From: Cornus controversa
Lineage: Eukaryota; Streptophyta; Magnoliopsida; Cornales; Cornaceae
Assembly: GCA_026545225.1 (NCBI GenBank)
Contig: CM048846.1
Coordinates: 19,270,501 to 19,334,500 of the forward strand
Direction: 5' to 3'
DNA: 64,000 bases
Under the pieces are notes generated by a model, which worked only from the letters and a program-made list of their open reading frames with translations, had not been told where the DNA came from and did not search any database. A program made the translations under genes and the position numbers. Position 1 is the first letter of the stretch. The number at the start of each line of letters is the position of its first letter. Positions 45,202 to 56,990 of the stretch are shown piece after piece.

Positions 45202-46682
45202 GAGAAATTATACAATATGTTACCCAAGTATTGACCCTAGAAAGGGGGGGGGGTGAATAGGGTCTTTGGCAAATAATAAAAATTAATTCAAATTAAAAGA
45301 TATGCAAGATAGGATCAATGAAGCAATTGAAATGAGCAAAAGAGATAATGATATAATCAAATAGACGCAATTTAAATGAGATGGGGATAGAGAAAATCAA
45401 ACACTATCGACACAAGGATATAGCGTGGTTTGAATTCCCTTACTCCACGACTCAAAATCCCTCTTAAGATTTTTTCAAATCCGTTATGGCTCTTCCTTGT
45501 CGGTGGAGAGCAAACCCTTATAATAGAACATACAAGCTCCTTCTTGCTAGGTGAATTTCTTTACTTAGTTTTCTAGGGTTGTTCAACAACCCTTTACAAA
45601 TGATATAGAATAATATTTGTAATACAATGAATATCTCTAAAAATTAAACACAATTTCAAGCTCTTTATGTTAAAGTTAAAGTTGAATCACAAGTTTGAAG
45701 CTCAAGTATATTGAATGATGGTAGACTGCAATGAATGTAACTCAATGAATGCTCAAGTGTATTGGTTTATAATCATAAATGCAGAGCATATCAATATATA
45801 GAGAACCTTTGAGGAATATGGCGCGCTGTTGGTAGGTAGTTGGATGCATTAAATGCACTGAACTAGTCGTTGTATTCAAATTCAACTTCTTTCAGTAGGC
45901 TAAAAGTAATGTTTCAATCGGCTGAAGAAGTGCTCTAGAAACACTATTTCCTACTGTCATTTTGCCTCAAAGTGAACTTTCAGCAGTCTCAAATTCAACT
46001 TTCAGCATGCTCAAAGTGAGTTTTTAGCAAACTCAAAATGAGTTTTCAGCAAGTTCAAAGTTGGATATGTCTTTGAAGGATATTCAATAAAGTGCAAAAA
46101 AGACTTACAAAAAGGTTTAGTTTTTGAAGATGTCCTCAAGGCTTTAAGACTTATTTCTTAATAAAATAATGACCAAGAGACGATATGTATGAAAATGCAT
46201 CATGGTCCTAATATGGAAGTGAGCTTCAAATAAGTTATTCAAAAATAACTTTGACATTTTAAGTCCTATCTCTCACCAAGCTATAACTACCATATTTCTT
46301 CATGCTTGCCTATGTCTTTAGGCTTTGAGGTTCTTCCTTCTTCTTCAATGAATGCTTCTCTCATGTCATTGTCGTTTTTCATGATTATTCTACAATGTGA
46401 ATGCTTTCCTTGTTTATGAAAATTATTTTAAGCAATCACTCAATTTAGATGTTAGTATTTAACATCATTAATGATTTGTTATCATCAAAATTATTAGATT
46501 GCCCTTAAGTTAAAACTTTTGGGTCAACACAATACCCTAAAGGTATTAATGATGTGGCATTTTTGGTAGGTGTAAACCCTCAATCTCTTTTAAAAATCAC
46601 CAATTGCATTACAATCAAGGAAAAATGGAGAGCTTACAATTCCCGGGAATACCACATATCCCGGGGTATTGTATACTTTCTC
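45202..46682. mobile_element. MULE-like non-autonomous element, 1,481 bp
   Basis: The left end GAGAAATTATACAATA and the right end (minus strand) GAGAAAGTATACAATA are 15/16 identical. Flanks are CTTTCGAAT (45,193-45,201) and CTTTTGAAT (46,683-46,691), a 9-bp duplication with one mismatch. The sister block at about 60,395-60,430 has the uninterrupted target, confirming both borders. The interior has a G-run with GGTGAATAGGG at about 45,245-45,263 and no transposase. Confidence 0.9.
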
Positions 46683-46691
46683 CTTTTGAAT

Positions 46692-47149
46692 TCAGTTGTT
46701 TTCAAATGAGTTTATATGAGTGAAGTGTAACATCATCATCATGTCATTATGTTGATGACATCATGTCTATATCATTACTTTTTCATTAATTAGAGAATTG
46801 TATTCAATAACAAGAAGTCAAAGACAGATTGTGGTTGAAATTCAGAGTTGAAGAAAACCTAAAATATTGGAACTGTCGAAGAGACAGTGAACACACATAA
46901 CTATAATAAAGTACATGCAACATACCTATCTACACTCGCATGCCAAATTGATACTGGAGCAGATATGTGTCATTGTCTAATGTCCTGAGCACCAACTTGT
47001 AACAAACAAAGGGCAATATACAACTCATCAGAAATAAATTTTAACAAAACAAGTAAATTTTCTTTCAATATAAAGATAAAGATAAGAGTCCACTTGGTTC
47101 CTCGACAAAAGTTATCAACAAGAAGAATAATTCTATAAAAGCCAAAGTG
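46692..47149. other. 3' flank of copy E
   Basis: Non-coding block matching 60,412-60,850 and 5700-6140 (shared GAGAATTGTATTC and AGCACCAACTTGTAACAAAC). Confidence 0.6.
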
Positions 47150-47378
47150 GGCAATAGCTCACTCACGTTTGTGTGAATTTCAACATTCGTGGTGGGATGC
47201 ACATCTCAGCTGGGATTTTCCTTTCGGGAGAGTAAAATCTAGTAGGTCATTGAGCCCCTTGGAAACATTAGCAGTTTCTCGAGATACTCTCTCTCCTGCT
47301 TTTCTTTAGAATTAAAAATATTGATTTCCATCTTATGCAATATTTTGGAATTTCTCAAAAAATACTCTATCAATTACC
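47150..47378 (-). pseudogene. FBD-exon fragment, copy E
   Basis: On the minus strand it reads LIEYFLRNSKILHKMEINIF and then KEKQEREYLEKLLMFPRGS, close to copy A's FBD. It then meets TAG, where A has CAG (MTY-stop against MTCQIY). The upstream part of the gene is replaced by a minisatellite starting at 47,383. Confidence 0.8.
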
Positions 47379-47382
47379 TGTG

Positions 47383-47875
47383 TTGAAGAAATTATCTTTT
47401 TGATAGGATAAAAAAATTATAATTTATCAGAAATCTAAAAAAAATAAAAGACCCAATAAAAAGTTATTTCTATTGAATAAATTATCTCTTTTGACATAAA
47501 AAAAAGAGTACTATGCAAAAAAAATAAAAATCCAAAAAAGAATGTTATCTCTGTTGAATAAATTATCCCTTTTGACATGACCCAAAAAAAAATTTATCTC
47601 TGTTGAATAAAATATCTCCTTTAAAAGGAGGGACTGAAAAAAAAATTCTCTTTCGACAGGACCCAAAAAAAATTTTCTCTGTTGAAAAAATTCTCTTTTG
47701 ACAGGACAAAAAAAAATGTACTAAAAAAAAGTTATCTCTATTGAATAAAGTATCTTTTTTACAGTACCCAAAAAAAAAAGTTATCTTTGTTGATTAAATT
47801 ATCTATTTTGATATGACTCAAAGAAAAAGTTATCTCTGCTGAATAAATTATATTTTGACAAGATAAAAAAAAGTA
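47383..47875. repeat. Degenerate minisatellite, about nine units
   Basis: Units follow the pattern TGTTGAATAAATTATCTC, TTTTGACATGACCC, then an A-run, with a period of about 40-85 bp. Unit starts lie near 47,383, 47,467, 47,553, 47,602, 47,680, 47,739, 47,789 and 47,838. Units are heterogeneous, so the array is old. Confidence 0.8.
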
Positions 47876-48047
47876 CCTAAAAATATAATGAACCAAGAAA
47901 AAAGTTATTTGTAAAGAATGTAAAAATATTTGAATTTTATATAGTATAAAGATTAGTTATAGTATTATAAAATAAGGGATAATTCGTTGATAAGTTTATG
48001 AAACTTCTTGTCATTTCATTTAAAAGAAAAAGACAAATAGAGTGTAA

Positions 48048-48427
48048 TAGCTAGTTTGGTACGTAAGAATGGGTGGAATGGAATGTCATTCCACCTCTGA
48101 TTCCCTTTCTCTTGTTTGTTGTGTTACATTAGAAATAGAATGGTCATTTCTAGTCATTTCCTTGGAATGCTCATTCCAACAAAACCATTCCTCTTCTTGA
48201 ACTATGAAATGACCATTCCATTCTCACTTCTTATTAAAATCACCATCTCTTTCTTCATCAATTTATTTCCCTCTTTTATAACTCACTCCATAGTATATAT
48301 ATATTTAATAGGTATATAAAATTCATTTATCTCTCTCGTGAATGTAATATTATATATATAAAATAGGTAATTAGAGTTAATTTCTCTCTCTCTATATATA
48401 ATATGTATGTTATATACTTGCCACACG

Positions 48428-48485
<58 letters not shown>

Positions 48486-48746
48486 TGTCACATGCTCATA
48501 TGTATAACTTGATATATTTCAAGTTGTGAAAGAAAAATAAGGTTCTTATTTTATCATTTGCATTTTTAAAACTGATTATGTTTTATGAAAAAGTATAACA
48601 TGTTGGAAGGTATTACCATTTTATTTTTATATCATTCTCTAATCGCAACTAAAACATTGGAATGAGAATGAGCATTCTATTCTATTCTCATTCCTATTCC
48701 ATTCACAACTTCATTTCATTCTCATTCCTACGCATCAAACTAGCTC
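48048..48746. mobile_element. Tourist-like (PIF/Harbinger) MITE
   Basis: The left end is TAGCTAGTTTGGTACGTAAG and the right end on the minus strand is GAGCTAGTTTGATGCGTAGG. TAA flanks both sides (48,045-48,047 and 48,747-48,749). The subterminal regions are rich in GGAATG/CATTCC. The interior includes a (TA)n tract at 48,430-48,476. It is related to 10,848-11,575. Confidence 0.78.
48430..48476. repeat. (TA)n microsatellite
   Basis: About 47 bases of pure TA alternation followed by (CA)n. Confidence 0.95.
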
Positions 48747-48749
48747 TAA

Positions 48750-48929
48750 AAGTAAAAAAATAGAGTTGGAATATTTACTTCTTTTATATATTCTATATTC
48801 TATATATTATTTATATACCCAACAGTGGAATAGTGCCACCACCGTGAAACATCCATTTTGGCCACACCACCATCACTGGTCATTTTTTCTGGTAAGTCAA
48901 CCACGCACCGTCGCGTGTCTGTCATAGGT
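48750..48929. other. Left flank of copia insertion, C-rich
   Basis: After an AT-rich start, about 48,835-48,929 is rich in CCACCA-type sequence. With the copia removed it joins 54,934-55,430, which has the same composition. No ORF domain is recognised. Confidence 0.5.
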
Positions 48930-48934
48930 GAACC

Positions 48935-49412
48935 TGTTGGAATATTTTAAATAAATAAAATATTTTTTGTGGTTCTATGCATTATTTCTAAAATTGGATT
49001 GTAATGTAATTATTGTTACTTGATGGGTTAGGGTTATACTTGTCAATTGTGGTCTAATTGACAGTATAATATTTACACCGTTGGATTGTGGTTTTTTAAC
49101 TTTATTTGGTGGGATTTAATCCTAACCTTTGATATCTAGATCTCCATGATAGGAAGGGAGACTTAGGTATTTTATTTATAGAGAAGCCGTCCCCCCCTGT
49201 TGTTGTTATAAATAAGGGTTTCACAATCCTTATTCAGCTCTATCGAAGGACAACTCTCAGAAAGGAGGTAGAGCACTCTAAGGATTTCTTGCAGGAACAA
49301 AAAGGTATTCTTAAGGATTATATCATCAATCAGGTATGTCAATTAAATCTCCTCTATAATTAATTACAGTATTCTTGATTTCTACAAATTGAGTATGGAT
49401 TAAATTCCAACA
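48935..49412 (+). repeat. Copia 5' LTR
   Basis: It starts TGTTGGAATATTTT and ends ATTCCAACA. It is flanked on the left by GAACC (48,930-48,934), repeated right of the 3' LTR at 54,929-54,933. A TATAAATAAGGG promoter lies at about 49,209. Confidence 0.95.
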
Positions 49413-49430
49413 ATTGGTATCAGAGCCAAG
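49413..49430 (+). promoter_or_regulatory. Copia primer-binding site
   Basis: TGGTATCAGAGC (49,415-49,426) is complementary to the 3' end of initiator tRNA-Met, the standard primer of plant Ty1/copia elements. It starts two bases after the 5' LTR. Confidence 0.93.
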
Positions 49431-51250
49431 GTTAAGGCTAGGATTTTTATTGTAGAAATTAAGAGAAGAATGATTTTATACAAAATAGGAATTTAAGAAA
49501 ATAAATTGTTTATATCTATAGTTACATGCATGAACAGACTCATATATATAGATGTATATATATATATATATATATTCTTTTTTTCTATGATCGCGTTGTA
49601 CGAAGGCACCACGTTTACATATACATGTAAAGTTTGCTAATTTGGAATTTGAGATTCCATGCCACTTTTTACATTTATAGGATTCTCGAAATTTGTGTAT
49701 AGTCACATGGAATGTTTAAAGTGTATATATATATATATATATATATTGTATTATTACATGATTCAGTGCATCTATTGAGTGATTAGTATGATGGGCTTTT
49801 ATGTATATATATATCTGATTAATTTGACAGACTTTTATATATATGTGAGTGTGAGGATGTGTTAGACTTTTATTACATGATTCAGTACATCAATTGAGTA
49901 ATTACTGTTTTCATGTGTTTACTGTTATTATGTTTACGTGGTTTGGTTATAGATTATATATGACTGTTATCATGTTTTATGTGATTTGGGTTATAAATTA
50001 TATATGGCTGTTACAGCATATGTTCATAGAATTGGAATCTCCACACATTATCTTGTTTGGATTGGATTCACATGTTGATTTATTTAGATTATATCATTTA
50101 TATATGTTTCTTTCAACAAATCTTTGTCCACCGTGTGTGCATATATATGCATAGTTTGTTCAGAATTAATTTTTTGTTCTCGGGTTTAAAATAAAGTGCA
50201 CTATATCAAAAGTTTAACCGTGTGTTCCATGGTGCATGGATTGGTTTTAAAAAAAAAATGCATCTTGTTTACACGGTGTGATATATATATATATATATAT
50301 ATGTTGATTAAAGAAATTTTTCTTAGGATGGGTTTGTCAATTTTTCTGTACAAAACTCAAGCATCCATATTGTATGAATTTTCAACCTATGTTTAGATTG
50401 TTCAAGAAATTAACTTAAATGTAATTTCTTGAATGTAATTTTATACCAATATTTTATTGGTAAAAAGAAAAAGAACAGTGATTGGTGGACATTTAGTTCA
50501 TAAATTCTTTACATGTTTAAACTGATTTTATGTCCTATATTTTTTTGTTGAAATATTCATATATTTCAGTTCTATTCAAGAATCAAGTTTACAGGTTTCA
50601 TAATATTTGGATTTATTTTTATGTGCATTATAAAGAAGTTTTTGAACCTAAATAAAATAAAATTTTAAAGTTTAGGTATTTCCTTGGAGTTTAGGAGGAC
50701 CGGTAAAGTGACCGTTTCAGGGTAATATCCAAAGTGAGTGATGCATGCCCAAAGGTGACATTCACTCATGTAGGTTATTATTTTTGAAAATTTTAAAGAC
50801 AAATATTGGTCTTATTAAGGTCTTATAGTGCACTTACCTATATTGGGACATTAGTTCTACCCAAAGGTGATCAGTGTCTTAATGTAGGATAAGTGAGTAG
50901 AATAGTTGAGAGTGTTTGGGTTAGAACTAAATAACCCTCTTGCCCAAAGGTAGTGGAAGTGTTTAGCAATAATTCAAGCATAATCAACTAGATCTATGTG
51001 CGATTTTAATCGCAAAAAAATGGGGGGTAAATGTATTTAAAATTCTGCCCAAAAGTGATTTTTAGATGACATCTTACCTGTTCCCGTAGGGTAGAAGGTT
51101 TTGCACATAGTAAAATACCCTGATAAATTCGGCTTAAAACTCCAAGTACGAATTAAAGTGATAATCCCTAAAGCTGTGACATATTATTTTATATGTTGTT
51201 TATGTGGTGTTATTTAATATAACATGTTTTGAGGTTATTAACGCTTCCGC
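49431..51250 (+). other. Copia 5' leader, non-coding
   Basis: A leader of about 1.8 kb with several (TA)n tracts (49,556-49,574, 49,725-49,745, 50,282-50,302) and four copies of a TGCCCAAAGGTGA motif (50,746, 50,859, 50,941, 51,046). The frames at 49,894-50,396 show no domain. Confidence 0.65.
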
Positions 51251-54200
51251 AATTCAGATATAGCTTATAGGGATTGAACCACTGGATGGTTCAAATTATA
51301 CTTACCTATGGGACATGTTTTGATATTATGTTGGGTTTCTTAGATTACGAGTCTGTAACTTTTAAGGAAAAACCCTCTATGCTGGTTGCAGACTCTTCTG
51401 AGGTAGTAAGGTTGTTATATTTTAAGTGGACTAAAGGTATTACAATTGTCATAAGGTTGATTTGTGTATCTATTGGTGTGACTTGTGGGGTGGTATTCTA
51501 GTATTTGATACTGCTAAAAAGCTTCTTGATCTGATCAGGAAGTAGTTTATGGCACCAAGAAGCAGCTACAGTATTATTATCTGACATAACTTGTGTCAGC
51601 CAGATATGATGGCAATGGTTCAGTGAGGGAGCACATTTATACTATGTGCAAACTGGTTAATGCTTTAAGGGAGCAGAGAATCACATTTGATGATGAGTTA
51701 CTAGTCCACATAGTGATAATAAATTCTCTGCTTAGGTTTTTTTTTTGAGAAATTCAAGGTGAATTATAATTCACATGAGACAAAATAAAATTTTAACCAG
51801 CTATTAGCACTTTGTGTGATTAAGGAATAGCGGCTCAAGAGAATTAAAATTGAGTCAAATCATCTTGTCGTAAATAATAGCAGTAAGAATATTTTCTAGA
51901 AGAAAATAAGCGGCAAGAAAGAAAATCAAACAGAACAATAAAGGAAAATACATGATCATAGGAATGATGAGTGTTGGTTCTGCAAAATGAAAGGGCATTA
52001 AAAGAAAGACGGTGATAATTTCAAGATTTAGTTGAAGGAAAATAACGCATGTATGAAAATTATTGTGGTAATTTTTTAGCCCAATTAGGTAAACATGCCT
52101 GAATATATATGAGGATTGATTCAAGAGAGATCATACATGCCTCTTGTTTTTCTGTGGACTCGATACCTTCTGGATAAAATCGTGCTTTTGTTGGAGATGA
52201 TTGATCTATGCTATGACATATGAGTTTGGGGTATATTTCTTGAAAGAGACATGAACGCTTGGTTAAGGATGAGATTATTGGACTACTAATTTTCTGATTA
52301 TGATTTATAATTGATTGTGTCAAGGAAAAGATGCAGAAGAAACGCAATTTTGAGGGTAGTCAGTCATCTGGTCTTTTGAACCTCATTCACACTGACATTT
52401 GGGGTCTATTTCCTACTCCTTCTTGAGGAGGGCAGAGGTATTTCATTACCTTCATTGATGGTCTTTTAAGGTATGCTTATTTGTACATAATCCACCAGAA
52501 GTCTGAAACACTTGATGTGTTTAAAATATATTTGTCCAAAGATGAAGGGCTGTTAGACAGAAAGATTAAAATTGTACAATCCAGATATTAAGAAACTTGA
52601 TCCTCTCACACCATCACTTGTCTTTTCAATGAGTATCTGGAGAGATATTTTGGTTATGATTTTATTATCCCTCTAAACTTATGAAAAAATTGTTGAAACA
52701 TGTCATTGTAAAATTTATTGAGGATGTGTGAATTCAGTGGGAGTCTAGAACTTTGTAGTTTCTTTTATACTTAATGATTTTGAGGTGTATGATAGATATA
52801 AGAGGTGATGATTTCTCTAAAATTTTTCTCTAGTTTCATCAAATGACTCTTTGAGAGTCATTTTGTCATTGTCACACATTATGATCTTGAGTTGCATTAG
52901 ATAGATATCTAGACAATGTTCCTCAATGGAGACATTAAAGAAGTGATTTACATGTTTCAACCTGAATAATATCATGATCTAATGCATATACCTCAAGTTC
53001 AGTGGGAGTTAATTTGTTCTCTTTGTCTTATATGTTGATGATATTTTATTAGTTAGTAATGACATTTATGTAATACATGCACTACAGAAAAATTTGGACT
53101 TTCTCAAAAGGTATGTATTGACAAAATATTGAAAACTTTTGAGATGAAGATATTGTGTGCCAAGTGAGGTTCAAGGTGTTAAAGGAAATATGTTGTCAGA
53201 ATAAAAATGTCTCGATAATAATTTTGTGAGAAGTCAAGTTGATTTTAGCAAAATTTGCACATTGTTTATTCGAAGGTAGTAAAGAAAGTTTTGAGGTATC
53301 TCCAGAGAACTAAAGAGTTCATGTTGATCTACAGGAAATCAGATTGCTTTGAGATAGTTGGTTATTCTGATTCTGACTTTGCAGGTTACTCAAGTAGTAG
53401 AAAATCCACTTCTGGATTTATTTTTTATGCTAGCTCAAGGAGCTGTTTCATGGAAAAGCTCTAAGAAGTCTATTCTTACATATTTCATTATGTATGCAAA
53501 GTTGGCCAGTTGTTGTGAAACAACCAAATATGCCATGTGGTTGGAAAATTTTTATTGTGGATTTGAAGGTTGTTGACTCCATGTACAAGCGTAATAGGCA
53601 CATTGACATAAAATATCTTTTCGTGTGTGAAAAGGTTAAGGAAGGTTCTATTGAGGTTCCCCACATAAAATGCAATTGCAGATCCTCTCATTAAAGGTAT
53701 TTAGCTACAAATATTTAAGGAGCACGTGATCCGGATAGGTGTTCGAGAGTCATTGTGTTATGATATCTGATATTTATTTTATATCATGTTACATTACAGT
53801 TAACTTTCAGCTTATTTACACCTTATGGTGATAATTATTTTCTTTCAGTTTATTTACGCCTTTTGGTGACAGTTATTTGCATGCAAAATAAAGTTATGAT
53901 GCATCGTTATTATTATCTTCATTTATATATAGTTTATGCACGTGCTATTATGTTTGCCTAGGAGTGATGTTACACTCATGACGGTGTTTGGATTAGATGT
54001 GGGATTGTCATCACATTGGTAAATCCAAACATAATTATTGAAGTGCCTGTGGGAGTGTTTCACATTCCATGAGGATAGCTTGGGCTAGATATGGGATTGG
54101 CTCCATATCGGTAAACCCTCACACTGGACAGAAGGTAGGCGGTTTGCTGTAATATGTTTAGGTGACATATCGTGATGGTATGAAGCAGGACGGATAGTGA

Positions 54201-54509
54201 GGTGTGCGTTTAGACCACATGCAGTTTGCGCATCTCATGAAATGCAGTAAAATTACTATATTTGCTCAAATTCTAGATGGAATCAGTTTTGAGACCATGG
54301 AACTGTTTAGACTAATATATTACTTGTCTACGTATCCATGATCCACTATTGAGGAAGTCTATGGAAGAGAGTGTTTTAAAGTTTCAACCCATCTGTTTCG
54401 ATAATTGTATTTTTCTAAAATAAAATGAGTGGCCACTCGACTTTTCTAAAGTGTTGCAATCCATAGTGTCGTTTTATAAAACTTAAAGTACATGAACCAA
54501 GTGGGAGAT
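51251..54509 (+). pseudogene. Copia gag-pol remnant
   Basis: Domains occur in copia order, all broken. Gag: LDGSNY near 51,280, and KLVNALREQRITFDDELLVH (about 51,648-51,712). Zinc knuckle ECWFCKMKGH (about 51,968-52,000), whose last Cys is lost. Integrase: GLLNLIHTDIWGLFPTPS, a stop, then RYFITFIDG (about 52,370-52,460). RT: FLNGDIKEVIYMFQPE (about 52,923-52,970), which jumps to YVDDILLVSND (about 53,030-53,065), so most of RT is deleted. RNase H: KVLRYLQRTKEFMLIYRKSD, IVGYSDSDFAGYSSSRKSTS (53,276-53,420), then frameshifts to GAVSWKSSKKS and KVVDSMYKRNRHIDIKYLF. The polypurine tract GTGGGAGATT precedes the 3' LTR. Confidence 0.9.
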
Positions 54510-54928
54510 TGTTGGAATATTTTAAATAAATAAAATATTTTGTGGTTCTATGCATTATTTCTAAAATTGGATTGTAATGTAATTATTGTTACTTGATGGG
54601 TTGGGGTTATACTTGTCAATTGTGGTCTAATTGACAGTATAATATTTACACCGTTGGATTGTGGTTTTTCAACTTTATTTGGTGGGATTTAATCCTAACC
54701 TTTGATATCTAGGTCTCCATGATAGGAAGGGAGACTTAGGTATTTTATTTATAGAGAAGCCGTCTCCCCCTGTTGTTGTTATAAATAAGGGTTTCACAAT
54801 CCTTATTCAGTTCTATCGAAGGACAACTCTCAGAAAGGAGGTAGAGCACTCTAAGGATTTTTTGCAGGAACAAAAAAGATATTCTTAAGGATTATATCAT
54901 CAAATTGAGTATGGATTAAATTCCAACA
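54510..54928 (+). repeat. Copia 3' LTR
   Basis: It starts TGTTGGAATATTTT after AAGTGGGAGAT and ends TTCCAACA. It differs from the 5' LTR by about eight substitutions or 1-2-base indels and by a net 59-bp gap near the 3' end (after ATTATATCATC). The target duplication GAACC follows. Confidence 0.95.
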
Positions 54929-54933
54929 GAACC

Positions 54934-55640
54934 ATCATCTACATGCACTGCCAACTGGAGCTCCATCTCCGGCCACAACACCATCCATGGCTCAGCCTCA
55001 TCACTACGCGAAGCACCATAGCATAATTGTTTGGTTTTCTTCATCATCACTGAGCCATGAGCTATGACCCAAAGCTCCACTCAACCAAAGCTCACAACCG
55101 CAGGAACTTCATTCTGATCACCATTAAAACTCCATAGCCGAGCACCACAGCCAACCGAGTTATCTTCGCCAAACATCTCCACCGCGGAAGCCTCGCCACT
55201 GCCGGAAGCTAACAGCCGGACCAATACCACCACTGACCAGACCTCCATGCTCGCAACCATGGACTACCGATCAAAGACCCACTTCCGGGTCTCTCCAAAA
55301 CCAAGCTCAACCTCACAATCAACCAACCTCATGCCATCTACAGTGCACTATTCATTACCAAAGCAGACTCCACTTCATTTCTCTATCGACACCCATGACA
55401 GAGAGAAGAAAAAGGAGAGAGTGAATGGTCAGAGAAAAGAACGGTTGTTTATATATATATATATTGATTGTACGTTGATTATTAATTTAATCTATTTTTT
55501 CCTAAATTTGTTGTATATTAGGGTTAGGGATAGAAGGCTTTATCGTGATGTTGTTGGTGTTGCAAAAGAAGGCGAGAAGGCAGAGATAGAAATAAAGGGC
55601 ATTGTGATCATTTTTGAATTATAATATTTTTATATTAAAA
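54934..55640. other. C-rich segment right of copia, unknown
   Basis: This continues the C/A-rich segment left of the copia. The frame 55,247-55,624 (125 codons) is open but shows no family I recognise, and its second half is low-complexity. It may be the interior of an older element whose ends I could not define. Confidence 0.4.
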
Positions 55641-56649
55641 TACATTTAAATAATTAGGAGCAATTAAGGAATTTCAAATATTAAAAAAATAAAAAAATTG
55701 ACCGAGTATATTAGTGAAAAATCATAAAGTTGTAACCATGTGAAATAAAGTCAAACCTAAGGATTATTAATAACCTTATTATCGTTACTATTTAATGATT
55801 TTTAATCCTTTTTCCTTCACTAACCCAAACGAACAAAATCAAGTTCAATATCGAAATCGAAATCAAGTTCTCGACCTCTTGCCATCCCTAATAATGTCTC
55901 CACCTCCCCAAAGTGAAGTTTGAATAGAGCATGAAGTAAAGGACTCTGTCGGAATGGTATTAGTTAGAAACAAGACCAATTGTCTCTGGTGCCTGACAGG
56001 TCTTTCCTTGTGGTTAGACTTTAAAGCATACTATTTTTTTTTTTTTGGTAATTTTCATATTGACTTCCCTCCAACATCCACAGAGGTATGGAATGGCATG
56101 AGTCTACTGCTTCAGCAATAATTTTCCTCGGAGAAAAAGTTATAATTGTACAAGCTCAACATTGTGATAGTGAGGAGTGGCTGTGGTGTATACTAGAATA
56201 TGATAGTGCCTCTCTGCTCCCCAAATGTCATTACACACAAAATCAAAGTTTTTAGAAGCCTTGCAGTGGGCACAGACATACATTTGCAGGTATGGACGAC
56301 AGATTGGACTGATCTTGGAAACCATGAGCTCACCACCATCAACAATTCAATAAAGTACCTGCAATAACATAACCATATGACATTTACGAAAGAAAGGAAA
56401 ATGCTAGATTATGGAGGGAAAGTCCTTGCCAATTTGATACAGGAGTACAATGTGTCATAGTCTAATGTCACAACCACCAGCTTGGAACAAACAATGGGAA
56501 TTAAAAATATGTTTTCCAAACGAAAATCAATCACCTTCTCAAAAGGAATAAATGTAACAAAAACAACACAACCAGAAAAGTCTTTAAGAAAGTAAAATTT
56601 GACTTGTTATTGAACCCCTCAGAAACATTACCAGTTTCTTGAGAAATTA
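55641..56649. other. 3' flank of copy F, block shared with 42,742-43,360
   Basis: Non-coding. A hAT-style end, TTGCCATCCCTA, is at 55,879-55,890, at the position matching the right end of the 42,223 MITE. The following sequence is colinear with 42,742-43,375, and 56,345-56,640 resembles the flank of copy C. Confidence 0.55.
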
Positions 56650-56943
56650 CATCTCTAGCTAATTTTCTTCTGAATTACAGGACAAATCATGATGGAAAAG
56701 TACTCGTTCAACAAAGTTCATGAAGTTGGAAGAACTCATAATTGAATAAGATATTTCAACAGGTTTAATTGTCAAGTTGGCATCGAAGTCTAGAGTGGGA
56801 ACAGAAGCCCAGAGGTGCTTCCATCTTGATGACAGAATGCTGGTTCCAACTGCGTATTTTGTAGGAAGGCTATCTCCCTTGTTGACAACTTTTTGCACTT
56901 TGTTTGAAGATCCCTCATTGTTTGAGATTGAAGCGATGGCTCT
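56650..56943 (-). pseudogene. F-box pseudogene, copy F
   Basis: The start is lost: the position of the ancestral ATG reads ATC (GCCATCGCTTC). The N-terminus is otherwise clear (SISNNEGSSNKVQKVVNKGD). An in-frame deletion of about 45 nt removes the first half of the F-box ([16 protein letters not shown]), joining GDS to [23 protein letters not shown] is intact. The frame ends at SEEN, where sequence jumps to FBD-side or flank DNA, so all LRR exons are missing. Confidence 0.87.
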
Positions 56944-56990
56944 GTAATGCAAAAAATACATAAGATAGTTAAAAGATTATACTATACTAA

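Noticed and set aside
47383-47875. Possible CRISPR-like array of regularly spaced repeats
   Set aside because: Units are degenerate and contiguous without unique spacers, and the genome is a plant. It is a minisatellite.
48283-48486. Minus-strand frame with an IYIYIY run
   Set aside because: It is a translation of the (TA)n microsatellite. The same applies to the frames at 49,476 and 58,335.
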